NCBI RefSeq assembly: GCF_001642995.1
Contig: NZ_LOHS01000092.1
Span: 39,818 to 103,817 of the forward strand
Length of the DNA stretch: 64,000 nucleotides
Direction of reading: 5' to 3'
Origin: Streptomyces jeddahensis
GTDB taxonomy: Bacteria > Actinomycetota > Actinomycetes > Streptomycetales > Streptomycetaceae
Translations under genes and position numbers: made by a program
Shown: positions 52,174 through 60,511 of the stretch, piece by piece
Layout of the letters: every line of letters begins with the position of its first letter
How positions within the stretch are numbered: the stretch's first letter is position 1
The notes under the pieces: model-generated
What the model was told of the DNA's origin: nothing
The model's input: the letters and a program-made list of their open reading frames with translations, nothing else
The model's database searches: none

Positions 52174-53862
52174 GTGCCAAGGGCGTTGACGGCCTTCGTC
52201 AAGATTGCGACAAGGATCCGTCAGCGTCTTCTCCGCGGCTCTGAGCAGGAGCACACTCCCGTTCGTCCGGTACCGACCGGGTACTGGAGGCAAAGGGGGC
52301 GTATGCCGGTGTTCGTCGGCGTCGTTGCGGGGGCCGCAGTCGCTGCTCTCGCCGTTCTGATCGGTCTGTTCAAGCTCATGTGGCGGGTGGCGGAACCGAA
52401 CGAGGCACTGATCATCTCGGGCTCCACGCACCGCACCGAGGGGCTCGGTGAGGGCATGGGGTTCCGCATCGTCACGGGTCGCGGCACGCTCGTCCTGCCG
52501 GGCGTGCAGGCAGTGCGCAAACTGTCCCTCGATCTCAACGAGACCGAGCTGTCCGTGGACTGCGTCACCCACCAGGGCATTCCGCTCAAGGTGCGGGGCG
52601 TGGTCATCTTCAAGGTGGGCGACGACTTCGTGTCGATCGCCAACGCGAGCCGCCGCTTCCTCGACCAGCAGAAGCTGATGGCGGAGCGGGTGCACAACGT
52701 GTTCGCGGGTCATCTGCGGTCCATCGTGGGCGGCTTGACGGTCGAGGACATGATCCGCGACCGCGAGAAGCTGACCGGCCAGACCCGTGCCGCATGCGGC
52801 ACGGAGATGGAGAAACTCGGGCTCATCGTCGACTCGCTGCAGATCCACGAGATCGAGGACCCGACCGGATACATCCAGAACCTGGCCATGCCGCATGCCG
52901 CCGCCGTGCAGCGCGACGCGCGGATCGCGCAGGCCGAGGCCAACCGCCTCGCCACCGAGGCCGAGCAGCAGGCCGCCGCGCGGATGGCGGAGGCGACCCG
53001 GGACAGCGAGATCCTGCAGGCCGGATACCAGGCCGAGCGCGACAAGGCCGCCGCCAAGGCCCGGCAGGCCGGTCCGCTCGCCGATGCCGGGGCCCGCCAG
53101 GAGGTCGTCGTCCAGGAGACGCGGGTCGCCGAACTCGAGGCGCACCGGCGCGAGCAGCAGCTGCAGGCCGACGTACGCAAGCCCGCGGACGCCAAGGCGT
53201 ACGAGAAGCGGACGCTGGCCGAGGCCGAGCGCGACGCCCGTATTTCCGCCGCGCAGGCGAAGGCCAAGGAGACGGAGCTGGCGGCGAGCGCTGAGGCGAC
53301 CCGGGTCAAGACGGCTGCCGCGGCCGAGGCCGAGGCGACCAAGGCGCGGGGCGCCGCGGCGGCCACGGCGACCCGTGCGACCGGTGAGGCGGAGGCCGCT
53401 GCGGCACAGGCCAAGGGCCTGGCGGCGGCTGAGGCAACGCGCGCCAAGGGACTCGCAGAGGCCGAGGCGATCAAGGCCCGGGCGGCCGCGCTCGCCGAGA
53501 ACCAGGAGGCGGTCGTCGCCCAGCAACTCGCCGAGAACTGGCCCGAGATCGTGGCGGCGGGCGCCGGCGCCTTCAACAGCGTCGACCACATGGTCCTGCT
53601 GAACGGTGCCGACGGTATGTCGGACATGTTCGCCAAGGCGCTCACCATGGGCGGCACGGGTCTCGGCCTCGCCCGTCAGCTGCTGTCGACCATGAACCAG
53701 AACGGCGGCGCGGCGAACGGAGCCGCCGCGCTCAACGGGCTCGACGGCGTCACGCCCGCGCCCCGATCCGCATCCGCATCCGCACCCGCACCCGCACCCG
53801 CACCCGCTGCACGTAAGGAGAAGGTTCCTGTGACGGACGACGAACCGTCCGACGGGAAGTAG
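52174..53862 (+). CDS. SPFH/flotillin-family membrane protein
   Basis: 562 residues from a GTG at 52174 with AAGGAG 9 bases before; an ATG at 52303 would give a form starting MPVFVGVVAG. One membrane segment (VFVGVVAGAAVAALAVLIGL, about 46-66) is followed by the SPFH domain (about 75-250: ALIISGSTHRTEGLGEGM, GIPLKVRGVVIFKVGD, EKLGLIVDSLQIHEIEDPTG), then a long Ala/Glu/Lys coiled coil (about 250-470) and a Pro/Ala-rich tail. Flotillins scaffold membrane microdomains; likely partner is the small protein upstream. Confidence 0.88.
   Translation: MPRALTAFVKIATRIRQRLLRGSEQEHTPVRPVPTGYWRQRGRMPVFVGVVAGAAVAALAVLIGLFKLMWRVAEPNEALIISGSTHRTEGLGEGMGFRIVTGRGTLVLPGVQAVRKLSLDLNETELSVDCVTHQGIPLKVRGVVIFKVGDDFVSIANASRRFLDQQKLMAERVHNVFAGHLRSIVGGLTVEDMIRDREKLTGQTRAACGTEMEKLGLIVDSLQIHEIEDPTGYIQNLAMPHAAAVQRDARIAQAEANRLATEAEQQAAARMAEATRDSEILQAGYQAERDKAAAKARQAGPLADAGARQEVVVQETRVAELEAHRREQQLQADVRKPADAKAYEKRTLAEAERDARISAAQAKAKETELAASAEATRVKTAAAAEAEATKARGAAAATATRATGEAEAAAAQAKGLAAAEATRAKGLAEAEAIKARAAALAENQEAVVAQQLAENWPEIVAAGAGAFNSVDHMVLLNGADGMSDMFAKALTMGGTGLGLARQLLSTMNQNGGAANGAAALNGLDGVTPAPRSASASAPAPAPAPAARKEKVPVTDDEPSDGK
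53766..53805 (+). repeat. Six-base repeats coding a Ser/Pro-Ala tail
   Basis: CCGCAT and CCGCAC units follow each other about six times near the 3' end of the SPFH gene, coding alternating Ala with Ser or Pro. A likely length-variable tract. Confidence 0.8.
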
Positions 53863-53985
53863 GGACCTGGTGGGCCAGAGGAGTTGACGCAAGGCGGCGG
53901 GGTCGGCGTGCCAAGGGCGCCGGCCCCGTGCCACGTGTGCCGTCGGGAGGACCCGCCCTCCGGGCGCGGGGGCGCAGGTTCTACC

Positions 53986-54453
53986 GTGACCCGCGTGACT
54001 GACTCCACCGCAGACGCGCGCATCGACGACACCCCGGGCCGCTTCGGCCCGACCGCGACGACCGAGGCCGAGCCGCGCCGGGTGGGCCGGGTGCGCACCG
54101 AGTACGCGCCCGCCCACGACGGCGATCCCGATCCCGGTGAGATCGTCTGGACCTGGGTGCCGTTCGAGGAGAACGACGGGCGCGGCAAGGACCGCCCGGT
54201 GCTGGTCGTCGCCCGCGAGGCGGCCGGCACGCTGCTCGCCGTACAGCTGTCGAGCAAGCGCCACGACCACGACCGGGAGTGGGTGCCGATCGGCCAGGGG
54301 CCGTGGGACCGCGAGGGACGCGACTCGTGGGTGAACATCGACCGGGTGCTGCGCGTGCACGAGCGCGGGATGCGGCGGGAGGCGTGCGCGCTGGACCGGA
54401 TGCGTTTCAACCTGGTGGTGCACCGCCTGCGGGAGCGCTACGGCTGGCGCTGA
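53986..54453 (+). CDS. MazF/PemK-fold protein without adjacent antitoxin
   Basis: 155 residues from a GTG at 53986 (or 53995). After a charged lead of about 55 residues, GEIVWTWVPFEENDGRGKDR then PVLVVAREAAGTLLAVQLSS match the PemK/MazF beta-barrel start; SWVNIDRVLRVHERGMRREA and a final helix follow. MazF toxins are mRNA interferases of about 110 residues; the lead here is extra. No small antitoxin gene lies directly upstream or downstream, so it may be a housekeeping relative rather than an active toxin. Confidence 0.75.
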   Translation: MTRVTDSTADARIDDTPGRFGPTATTEAEPRRVGRVRTEYAPAHDGDPDPGEIVWTWVPFEENDGRGKDRPVLVVAREAAGTLLAVQLSSKRHDHDREWVPIGQGPWDREGRDSWVNIDRVLRVHERGMRREACALDRMRFNLVVHRLRERYGWR

Positions 54454-54938
54454 CCCGGGGGCGGACGGTCCATCTTCTGGCCCGTCTTCTGGGCCATCTT
54501 GGGCCCGACTTCTGGCCCGACTTCGGGCCCGTCTCCGCAGGTCACGGGCCTCCGCCCCGCCTCCAGGCTGCTCGCCCCGGCCACCTCGATTACCGTGGTG
54601 GGAGCGGTGACCGTCGACATCTGCCGGGTCCACCCGTACCGGACCCGGTGCCCATACCGGTGGTGTGCTGCGCGCTGCCACGCAGCCGGGAACTCGTGCG
54701 CGTCGCCCGTCTCCCCCGTCTGGCCCGTCTCCCTCGTGAACGCCCCGTGAGCGCCTCATGACCTGTCGTGCAACAGACCTTCTCCGTACGAATCCGACCC
54801 TCGGGGCACTCTTGTGCGATCCGCTCACAGGGGTTTGGGTGGGACGAGCGCTGCCGTTCCGGTCCACCCACGGCCGGGGCGGCTGCATGGTTCCCGACCG
54901 GAGAACCAGGCCGACCTGAAGATCAGGAGGATCCCGGC
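54454..54938. other. Intergenic region before the ergothioneine cluster
   Basis: 485 bases with no supported gene. The first part is a tandem 12-base repeat (54471-54538). The rest should contain the egt promoter, but I could not assign -35 and -10 elements. Confidence 0.5.
54471..54538. repeat. Degenerate 12-base tandem repeats
   Basis: Units of the form CRWCTTCTGGSC (for example CATCTTCTGGCC, CGTCTTCTGGGC, CGACTTCTGGCC, CGACTTCGGGCC) run head to tail about five and a half times. On the minus strand the frame would read a four-residue repeat, but there is no ribosome site. Confidence 0.8.
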
Positions 54939-56324
54939 ATGTCCGAGGGAGACTGTACGGATCTCGCCCCGAAGGTCACCGAGGCCGACGTGGAGGCGCT
55001 GGTCCACGGCATCTGCTTCAAGACCGGCCCGCCCCGCTCGGTCGGTGTCGAACTGGAATGGCTCGTCCACGACGTCCACGGCTTCGACCATGCCGGTGAC
55101 CGCCTGCCACGGCACCCCGTACCGCCCGTACCGCCCGCCCGCCTCGAAGCGGCGTACGCCGCAGTGCGGGCCCTGCCCCTGCACTCCGCACTCACCGTCG
55201 AACCCGGCGGCCAGCTGGAGCTCAGCTCGCTGCCCGCCGCATCGCTGATGGAGTGCGTCACGACCGTGTCGGCCGATCTGTCGGCGGTACGGACGGCGCT
55301 CGGCCCCCTCGGCCTCACCCTCACCGGGCTCGGCACCGACCCGTGGTGCCCGCCGTCCCGGCTGCTGCACCAGCCCCGCTACGACGCGATGGAGACGTAT
55401 CTCGACCGGGCGGGGACCGCCGGCCGCCACATGATGTGCTCCTCGGCGTCCGTACAGGTGTGTCTGGACGCCGGGTACGAGGAGCCGGGGCCGCTCGGCC
55501 ACGGCCGCCGCTGGCGGCTGGCGCATCTGCTGGGGCCCGTGCTGGTCGCGGCCTTCGCCAACTCGCCGCTGAGTGCGGGGCGTCTGACCGGGTGGCGGTC
55601 GACGCGGCAGGTGCTGTGGGCCGACATCGAGCCCGGCCGGTCGTCGGCGCCACCGCTGGACGGGGACCCGCGGACCACATGGACCAGACACGTGCTGGAC
55701 GCGCCCGTGATGTGCATCCGGGCGGAGGACGGCCCGTGGGCCGTGCCGGAGGGGCTGAGCCTGCGCGCGTGGGCCCGCTCGGGCGAGCCACGTCCGCCGA
55801 CCCGCGAGGACGTCGACTACCACCTGACGACGCTGTTCCCGCCCGTACGGCCGCGCGGCCATCTGGAGCTGCGCATGATCGACGCCCAGCCCGGCGAGAA
55901 CGGCTGGATCGTTCCGCTCGCCGTGACGACCGCGCTGTTCGACGATCCCGAGGCGGCCGAGACCGCGTATCGCACCGTCAAACCCCTGTCCGAACGCGCG
56001 GGCCCGCTGCCCGCACCGCGTAACGAGCTGTGGCTCAGCGCCGCGCGACAGGCCCTGCACGATCCCGAACTGCACGAGGCCGCCGTCATCTGCTTCGCCG
56101 CCGCACAGGAGGCGCTGCCCCGCCTCGGTGCCGACGAGGCCGTGCGGGACGCGGTCGCGGCCTTCACCGACCGCTACGTCGCACGGGCACGCTGCCCCGC
56201 CGACGACCTGCTGGACCGGCTCGATCTGCCCGACCAGCCCGAACGGCTCGGTCAGCCCGCACTGCTCGACCGGCCCGAACTGCTCGACCGAGATCACGTG
56301 CACGGGAAGGACGCCCGCCCATGA
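54939..56324 (+). CDS. egtA: Glutamate-cysteine ligase EgtA
   Basis: 461 residues from an ATG at 54939 behind CAGGAGG. Makes gamma-glutamylcysteine, the sulfur donor for ergothioneine. Carboxylate-amine ligase features: SVGVELEWLVHD (about 33-44), LTVEPGGQLELSSLP, MMCSSASVQVCLDAGYEEP, FANSPLSAGRLTGWRSTRQ and RGHLELRMIDAQP. The tail is a run of short Asp/Leu/Pro repeats (LLDRPELLDR). The stop overlaps the egtB start (ATGA). Confidence 0.93.
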   Translation: MSEGDCTDLAPKVTEADVEALVHGICFKTGPPRSVGVELEWLVHDVHGFDHAGDRLPRHPVPPVPPARLEAAYAAVRALPLHSALTVEPGGQLELSSLPAASLMECVTTVSADLSAVRTALGPLGLTLTGLGTDPWCPPSRLLHQPRYDAMETYLDRAGTAGRHMMCSSASVQVCLDAGYEEPGPLGHGRRWRLAHLLGPVLVAAFANSPLSAGRLTGWRSTRQVLWADIEPGRSSAPPLDGDPRTTWTRHVLDAPVMCIRAEDGPWAVPEGLSLRAWARSGEPRPPTREDVDYHLTTLFPPVRPRGHLELRMIDAQPGENGWIVPLAVTTALFDDPEAAETAYRTVKPLSERAGPLPAPRNELWLSAARQALHDPELHEAAVICFAAAQEALPRLGADEAVRDAVAAFTDRYVARARCPADDLLDRLDLPDQPERLGQPALLDRPELLDRDHVHGKDARP

Positions 56325-57739
56325 CCGAGACCGTCGCGACCGACGACCAGGATCCCGAGACCCTGCGGCAACGCGCCTTGTCGGCGCTGCTCACCGCGCG
56401 CGACCGCACCGCCCTGCTCACCGGCTGCGTCGAGGACCCCGATCTGACCGCCCAGCACTCGCCGCTGATGTCCCCGCTGGTGTGGGACCTCGCCCACATC
56501 GGCAACCAGGAGGAGCAATGGCTGCTGCGGGCCGTCGCGGGGCAGGAGGCGATACGGCCGGAGATCGACCCGCTGTACGACGCGTTCGAGCACCCTCGCG
56601 CCGAGCGCCCCTCGCTTCCACTGCTGCCGCCCTCCGAAGCCCGTCGGTACGCGGCTGAGGTGCGCGGCCGGGCGCTGGACGTCCTCGAGCGCACCCCCTT
56701 CGAGGGTTCGGCGCTGACCCAGGCGGGCTTCGCTTTCGGGATGATCGCCCAGCACGAGCAGCAGCACGACGAGACGATGCTGATCACGCATCAGCTGCGC
56801 AAGGGACCGGCCGCCCTGTCGGCGCCCGACCCGGAGCCCCTGTCATCGCCGTACACCGGACCGGCCGAAGTCCTCGTCCCTGGTGGCCCCTTCACCATGG
56901 GCACGTCCACCGAGCCCTGGGCGCTGGACAACGAGCGGCCCGCCCATGTCCGGCTCGTCCCGCCGTTCTTCATCGACACGACTCCCGTGACGAACGCCGC
57001 GTACCAGGCGTTCATCGAAGACGGCGGCTACGACGACCCGCGCTGGTGGGCGCCGGAGGGCTTCACGCACATCAAGGCCCACTCCATCACCGCTCCGCTG
57101 TTCTGGCGCCGCGAGGGCGGGCAGTGGCTGCGGCGCCGCTTCGGGGTGACCGAGGCCGTGCCGCCGGACGAGCCGGTGCTGCACGTCGGCTGGTACGAGG
57201 CGGATGCGTACGCGCGATGGGCGGGCCGGCGGCTGCCCACCGAGGCCGAATGGGAGAAGGCCGCCCGTCACGACCCCGGCTCGGGGCGTTCGATGCGCTA
57301 CCCGTGGGGTGACGCCGATCCGACGCCGGAACGGGCCAACCTCGGCCAGCGCCATCTGCGTCCGGCGCCCGCGGGCAGCTATGCGCTCGGCGAGTCGCCG
57401 CTCGGCGTGCGGCAGTTGATCGGCGACGTGTGGGAGTGGACGGCGAGCGACTTCCTGCCGTATCCGGGGTTCGCGGTGTTCCCGTACCGGGAGTACTCGG
57501 AGGTGTTCTTCGGCTCCGAGTACAAGGTGCTGCGCGGCGGTTCGTTCGCCGTCGACGCGGTGGCCTGCCGCGGCACGTTCCGCAACTGGGACTATCCGAT
57601 CCGGCGGCAGATCTTCTCGGGCTTCCGCACCGCCCGGGACGTCACGCCCGGGGACGGGGTCGCGGACGGCCTGGTGGACGGCGTCGCCGGCAGCAGGAGG
57701 ACGGAGGGCGACGCGAACGGCCGGACGGGGGGCGCCTGA
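56321..57739 (+). CDS. egtB: Hercynine sulfoxide synthase EgtB
   Basis: 472 residues. Non-haem iron enzyme that joins hercynine and gamma-glutamylcysteine with O2. N-terminal DinB-like domain with iron ligands in PLVWDLAHIGNQEE and AQHEQQHDETM (HxxxH with the earlier His), then an FGE-sulfatase domain: VPGGPFTMGTSTEPWALDNE, LPTEAEWEKAARH, GDVWEWTASDFLPYPGF and VLRGGSFAVDAVACRGTFRN. The stop overlaps the egtC start (TGATG). Confidence 0.95.
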   Translation: MTETVATDDQDPETLRQRALSALLTARDRTALLTGCVEDPDLTAQHSPLMSPLVWDLAHIGNQEEQWLLRAVAGQEAIRPEIDPLYDAFEHPRAERPSLPLLPPSEARRYAAEVRGRALDVLERTPFEGSALTQAGFAFGMIAQHEQQHDETMLITHQLRKGPAALSAPDPEPLSSPYTGPAEVLVPGGPFTMGTSTEPWALDNERPAHVRLVPPFFIDTTPVTNAAYQAFIEDGGYDDPRWWAPEGFTHIKAHSITAPLFWRREGGQWLRRRFGVTEAVPPDEPVLHVGWYEADAYARWAGRRLPTEAEWEKAARHDPGSGRSMRYPWGDADPTPERANLGQRHLRPAPAGSYALGESPLGVRQLIGDVWEWTASDFLPYPGFAVFPYREYSEVFFGSEYKVLRGGSFAVDAVACRGTFRNWDYPIRRQIFSGFRTARDVTPGDGVADGLVDGVAGSRRTEGDANGRTGGA

Positions 57740-58584
57740 TGTGCCGGCATCTGGCCTACCTGGGGCCGCCCGTGCCGTTCGGCGATCTCGTCGTGGCACC
57801 ACCGCACGGCCTGTACCGCCAGTCGTGGGCGCCGCGGCACCAGCGGCACGGCACCGTCAACGCCGACGGATTCGGCGTCGGCTGGTACGCGGAAGGGGAC
57901 CCGGTGCCCGCCCGGTACCGCCGGGCGGGGCCGGTCTGGGGCGACCAGCCGTTCGCGGACCTGGCGCGGGTCGTACGCACCGGGGCGCTGCTCGCCGCGG
58001 TACGGGACGCGACCGTGGCGAGCGCCGACGCAGAGGCCGCGGCGGCGCCGTTCGCTGCCGGTCCCTGGCTGTTCAGCCACAACGGCGCAGTGACCGGCTG
58101 GCCGCGCTCTCTCGCCGTACTCGCCGGGGAGCTGCCGCCCGCAGAGCTGCTCGCGCTGGAGGCACGCAACGACTCCGCGCTGGTGTGGGCGCTGGTCCTG
58201 CACAAGCTGCGTAACGGCGACGAGGAGGGGCAGGCGCTGGCGGACACGGTCCTGGAGGTGGCGGCCGCCGCCCCCGGCTCCCGCCTCAACCTCCTGCTGA
58301 CCAACGGCGAGACCATCGCCGCGACCGCCTGGGGCGACACCCTCTGGTATCTCGCCGGGCCCGGCGGCCGCACCGTCGTGGCCTCCGAGCCGTACGACGA
58401 CGATCCGCAGTGGCGCGAGGTGCCCGACCGGACGCTGCTCGCCGCAAGCCGCACCGACGTCCTGCTGACGCCGCTGAAGGACCCGGAGGAGCCGGAGGAG
58501 CCGGAATACCCACAGGTACATCCCCAAGGAGCCCCGGGGACCGATCTTCATCAACCCCTGAAGACCGAGGAGCCGACTGCGTGA
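57739..58584 (+). CDS. egtC: Gamma-glutamyl hercynylcysteine sulfoxide hydrolase EgtC
   Basis: 281 residues, class-II glutamine-amidotransferase (Ntn) fold. MCRHLAYLGPP gives the N-terminal nucleophile Cys2 after Met removal; NADGFGVGWY, FSHNGAVTGWPR and NDSALVWALVLHKL are further active-site regions. Removes the glutamyl group from the EgtB product. The C-terminal 30 residues are Glu/Pro-rich. The stop overlaps the egtD start (GTGA). Confidence 0.93.
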   Translation: MCRHLAYLGPPVPFGDLVVAPPHGLYRQSWAPRHQRHGTVNADGFGVGWYAEGDPVPARYRRAGPVWGDQPFADLARVVRTGALLAAVRDATVASADAEAAAAPFAAGPWLFSHNGAVTGWPRSLAVLAGELPPAELLALEARNDSALVWALVLHKLRNGDEEGQALADTVLEVAAAAPGSRLNLLLTNGETIAATAWGDTLWYLAGPGGRTVVASEPYDDDPQWREVPDRTLLAASRTDVLLTPLKDPEEPEEPEYPQVHPQGAPGTDLHQPLKTEEPTA

Positions 58585-59543
58585 GCCCGTTCCATCTGAC
58601 CCGCACCCTGCCCGAGGACGCCACGGACGCGGCCCTCCGCGCCGACGTCCTGCACGGCCTCACCCGTAACCCCAAGACGCTGCCGCCCAAGTGGTTCTAC
58701 GACGCGCGCGGCAGCGCACTGTTCGAGCAGATCACCGAGCTCCCGGAGTACTACCCGACACGCGCCGAGCGGCAGATCCTGATCGCCCGGGCCGCGGAGA
58801 TCGCCGAGGTCACCGGTGCCCGGACGCTCGTCGAGCTCGGCTCCGGCTCGTCCGACAAGACGCGCCATCTGCTCGACGAGCTGCCGGACCTGCACACATA
58901 CGTCCCGGTGGACGTGAGCGAGAGCGCTCTCACGCAGGCCGGGCAGGCGCTCCTCGCCGAACGCCCGGGGCTGAACGTGCACGCTCTGATCGCCGACTTC
59001 ACGAACGGCCTCGCACTCCCCGACACGCCCGGACCGCGGCTCGTCGCGTTCCTCGGCGGCACCATCGGCAATCTGCTGCCCGCCGAACGCGCCGGGTTCC
59101 TCGCCTCCGTACGCTCGCTGCTGGCACCGGGCGACGCGCTGTTGCTGGGCACTGACCTGGTCAAGGACGAGTCCGTCCTCGTGGCCGCGTACGACGACGC
59201 GGCCGGGGTGACGGCCGAGTTCAACAAGAACGTGCTCGCCGTCGTCAACCGGGAGCTGGGCGCCGACTTCGACCCGGCCGACTTCGCCCACGTCGCCCTG
59301 TGGGACCGCGGCAGCGAGTGGATCGAGATGCGCCTGCGCGCCCTGCAGCCGCTCACCGTGAAGATCCCCGCGCTGGACCTGGCGGTCGATTTCGAACGGG
59401 GCGAGGAGATGCGCACGGAGGTCTCGGCGAAGTTCCGCAAGGACGGCGTGTCGGCCGAACTGGCCGCCGCTCGGCTGGAGCTGACCCGCTGGTGGACGGA
59501 TACGGCGGGCCGGTTCGCGTTGTCGCTGAGTGTGGCGCGGTGA
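58581..59543 (+). CDS. egtD: Histidine N-alpha-methyltransferase EgtD
   Basis: 320 residues from a GTG at 58581. SAM-dependent trimethylation of His to hercynine, the first committed step. Motifs: NPKTLPPKWFYDARGSALFE then QITELPEYYPTRAE, the SAM loop LVELGSGSSDKTRHLLD, VDVSESAL, FLGGTIGNLLP and LLLGTDLVKD. The C-terminal part includes EFNKNVLAVVNRELGADFD and EWIEMRL. Last of the coupled egt genes; no egtE lies downstream. Confidence 0.95.
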   Translation: MSPFHLTRTLPEDATDAALRADVLHGLTRNPKTLPPKWFYDARGSALFEQITELPEYYPTRAERQILIARAAEIAEVTGARTLVELGSGSSDKTRHLLDELPDLHTYVPVDVSESALTQAGQALLAERPGLNVHALIADFTNGLALPDTPGPRLVAFLGGTIGNLLPAERAGFLASVRSLLAPGDALLLGTDLVKDESVLVAAYDDAAGVTAEFNKNVLAVVNRELGADFDPADFAHVALWDRGSEWIEMRLRALQPLTVKIPALDLAVDFERGEEMRTEVSAKFRKDGVSAELAAARLELTRWWTDTAGRFALSLSVAR

Positions 59544-59553
59544 GCGTCCCTGC

Positions 59554-59612
59554 CCACCAGCCCGTCCCCCGGCGGGTCCCGGTGCCCGCCTCGCGCGCCG
59601 GGGCCTGGTGGG
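59554..59612 (+). terminator. Possible terminator of the egt operon
   Basis: CCCACCAG (59554-59561) and CTGGTGGG (59605-59612) can pair across a 43-base G/C-rich interior that has further internal pairing. It lies between egtD and the dodecin gene. Confidence 0.4.
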
Positions 59613-59661
59613 GCACGGTGGAGTAAACCGGCCCGGGAGCCGGTCGAGAGGAGCAAGCCAG

Positions 59662-59877
59662 ATGACGAACCACACCTATCGGGTCACCGAGATCGTCGGC
59701 ACCTCCCCGGAGGGTGTCGACCAGGCCATCCGCAACGGCATCGCCCGGGCCAACGAGACGCTGCGCCACCTCGACTGGTTCGAGGTGACGCAGGTCCGCG
59801 GTCAGATCGAGAACGGCGAGATCCAGCACTACCAGGTGGGGCTCAAGGTGGGGTTCCGCCTGGAGGACGGCGACTGA
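59662..59877 (+). CDS. Dodecin-family flavin-binding protein
   Basis: 71 residues from an ATG at 59662 behind GAGAGGAGC. HTYRVTEIVGTSPEGVDQAI, ARANETLRHLDWFEVTQVRG and HYQVGLKVGFRLED cover the beta-alpha-beta-beta fold that assembles into hollow dodecamers holding flavin or CoA. The flavin-stacking Trp in HLDWFEV is present. Probably a cytoplasmic flavin store or buffer. Confidence 0.93.
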   Translation: MTNHTYRVTEIVGTSPEGVDQAIRNGIARANETLRHLDWFEVTQVRGQIENGEIQHYQVGLKVGFRLEDGD

Positions 59878-59926
59878 ACCGAGACGCCGGGCAGGCTCTT
59901 TCAGTGCGTCACGTACACGTAGTACG

Positions 59927-60415
59927 TCACGTCCGTCCCTCCCGCTCCTGCGCGTCCTTCAGGTCCGCCGATGGTGTGGCCCAGCGCGCATGTACGACGG
60001 TGAAGCCCGCGCGCCGGGCCTCTTCGCAGACCAGTTCGTCGTCGTCCACGAGCACGCGGACCTCCCGGTCGCGGGCGATGCGCCGGAGGATCGCCATCTT
60101 GGTGAAGCGGGCGGGGCGGCGGTCGTCGTTGCGGCGCATCCAGATGCGGCCCTCGGGCAGTCCGTGTGCGGCCAGCCAGGCGACGGTGTCGCGACGGCAC
60201 CGTTCCGGGCGGCCGGTCAGGTAGACGATCTCGCACTCCTCGGCGCTCGTCAGAGCCAGCGCCACGCCCTCCGCCAGCGGCGGGTCGTGCGGGGCCGCCG
60301 CGAAGAAGGCGTCCCAGTCCCGCGGCCTGCGCTCCAGGAACCGCTGGCGGTGCGCGGTGTCCGCGAGGGTGTTGTCCAGGTCGAACACGGCGAGTGGTCT
60401 GCTGTTGTCCGTCAC
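59927..60415 (-). CDS. HAD-type phosphatase, PNKP-3'-phosphatase-like
   Basis: 162 residues from a GTG at 60415 (the frame is open to 60481). HAD motif I FDLDNTLAD with nucleophile Asp and acid Asp, motif II YLTGRPERCRRDTVAWLAAH, Lys in RFTKMAILRRIARD and motif IV VLVDDDELVCEEARRAG. The TGRPE block is characteristic of polynucleotide-kinase-type 3'-phosphatases. No kinase domain is attached. Substrate unknown (nucleic-acid end or nucleotide). Confidence 0.85.
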   Translation of the reverse strand: MTDNSRPLAVFDLDNTLADTAHRQRFLERRPRDWDAFFAAAPHDPPLAEGVALALTSAEECEIVYLTGRPERCRRDTVAWLAAHGLPEGRIWMRRNDDRRPARFTKMAILRRIARDREVRVLVDDDELVCEEARRAGFTVVHARWATPSADLKDAQEREGRT

Positions 60416-60511
60416 GGGGTCAGCGTAGGGACTGCGGCGCGGGACATGTGGCTCGGCCCCGGCTGCGGGGTCTTGCAGCAAGGCACCGGCTGCAGGGTCC
60501 TGCCGGGGTGC

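Noticed and set aside
53986..54453. A toxin-antitoxin pair
   Set aside because: Only the MazF/PemK-like half is visible; no short antitoxin gene lies within 100 bases on either side.
54438..54620. 60-codon minus-strand open frame covering the 12-base repeats
   Set aside because: Its four-residue repeats follow from the 12-base DNA repeat; there is no ribosome site and it is not next to a coding partner.
51886..54888. A 1000-codon minus-strand open frame opposite the SPFH and MazF-like genes
   Set aside because: Antisense shadow: composition is biased, there is no ribosome site or recognisable domain, and the plus strand has well-supported genes with proper starts.
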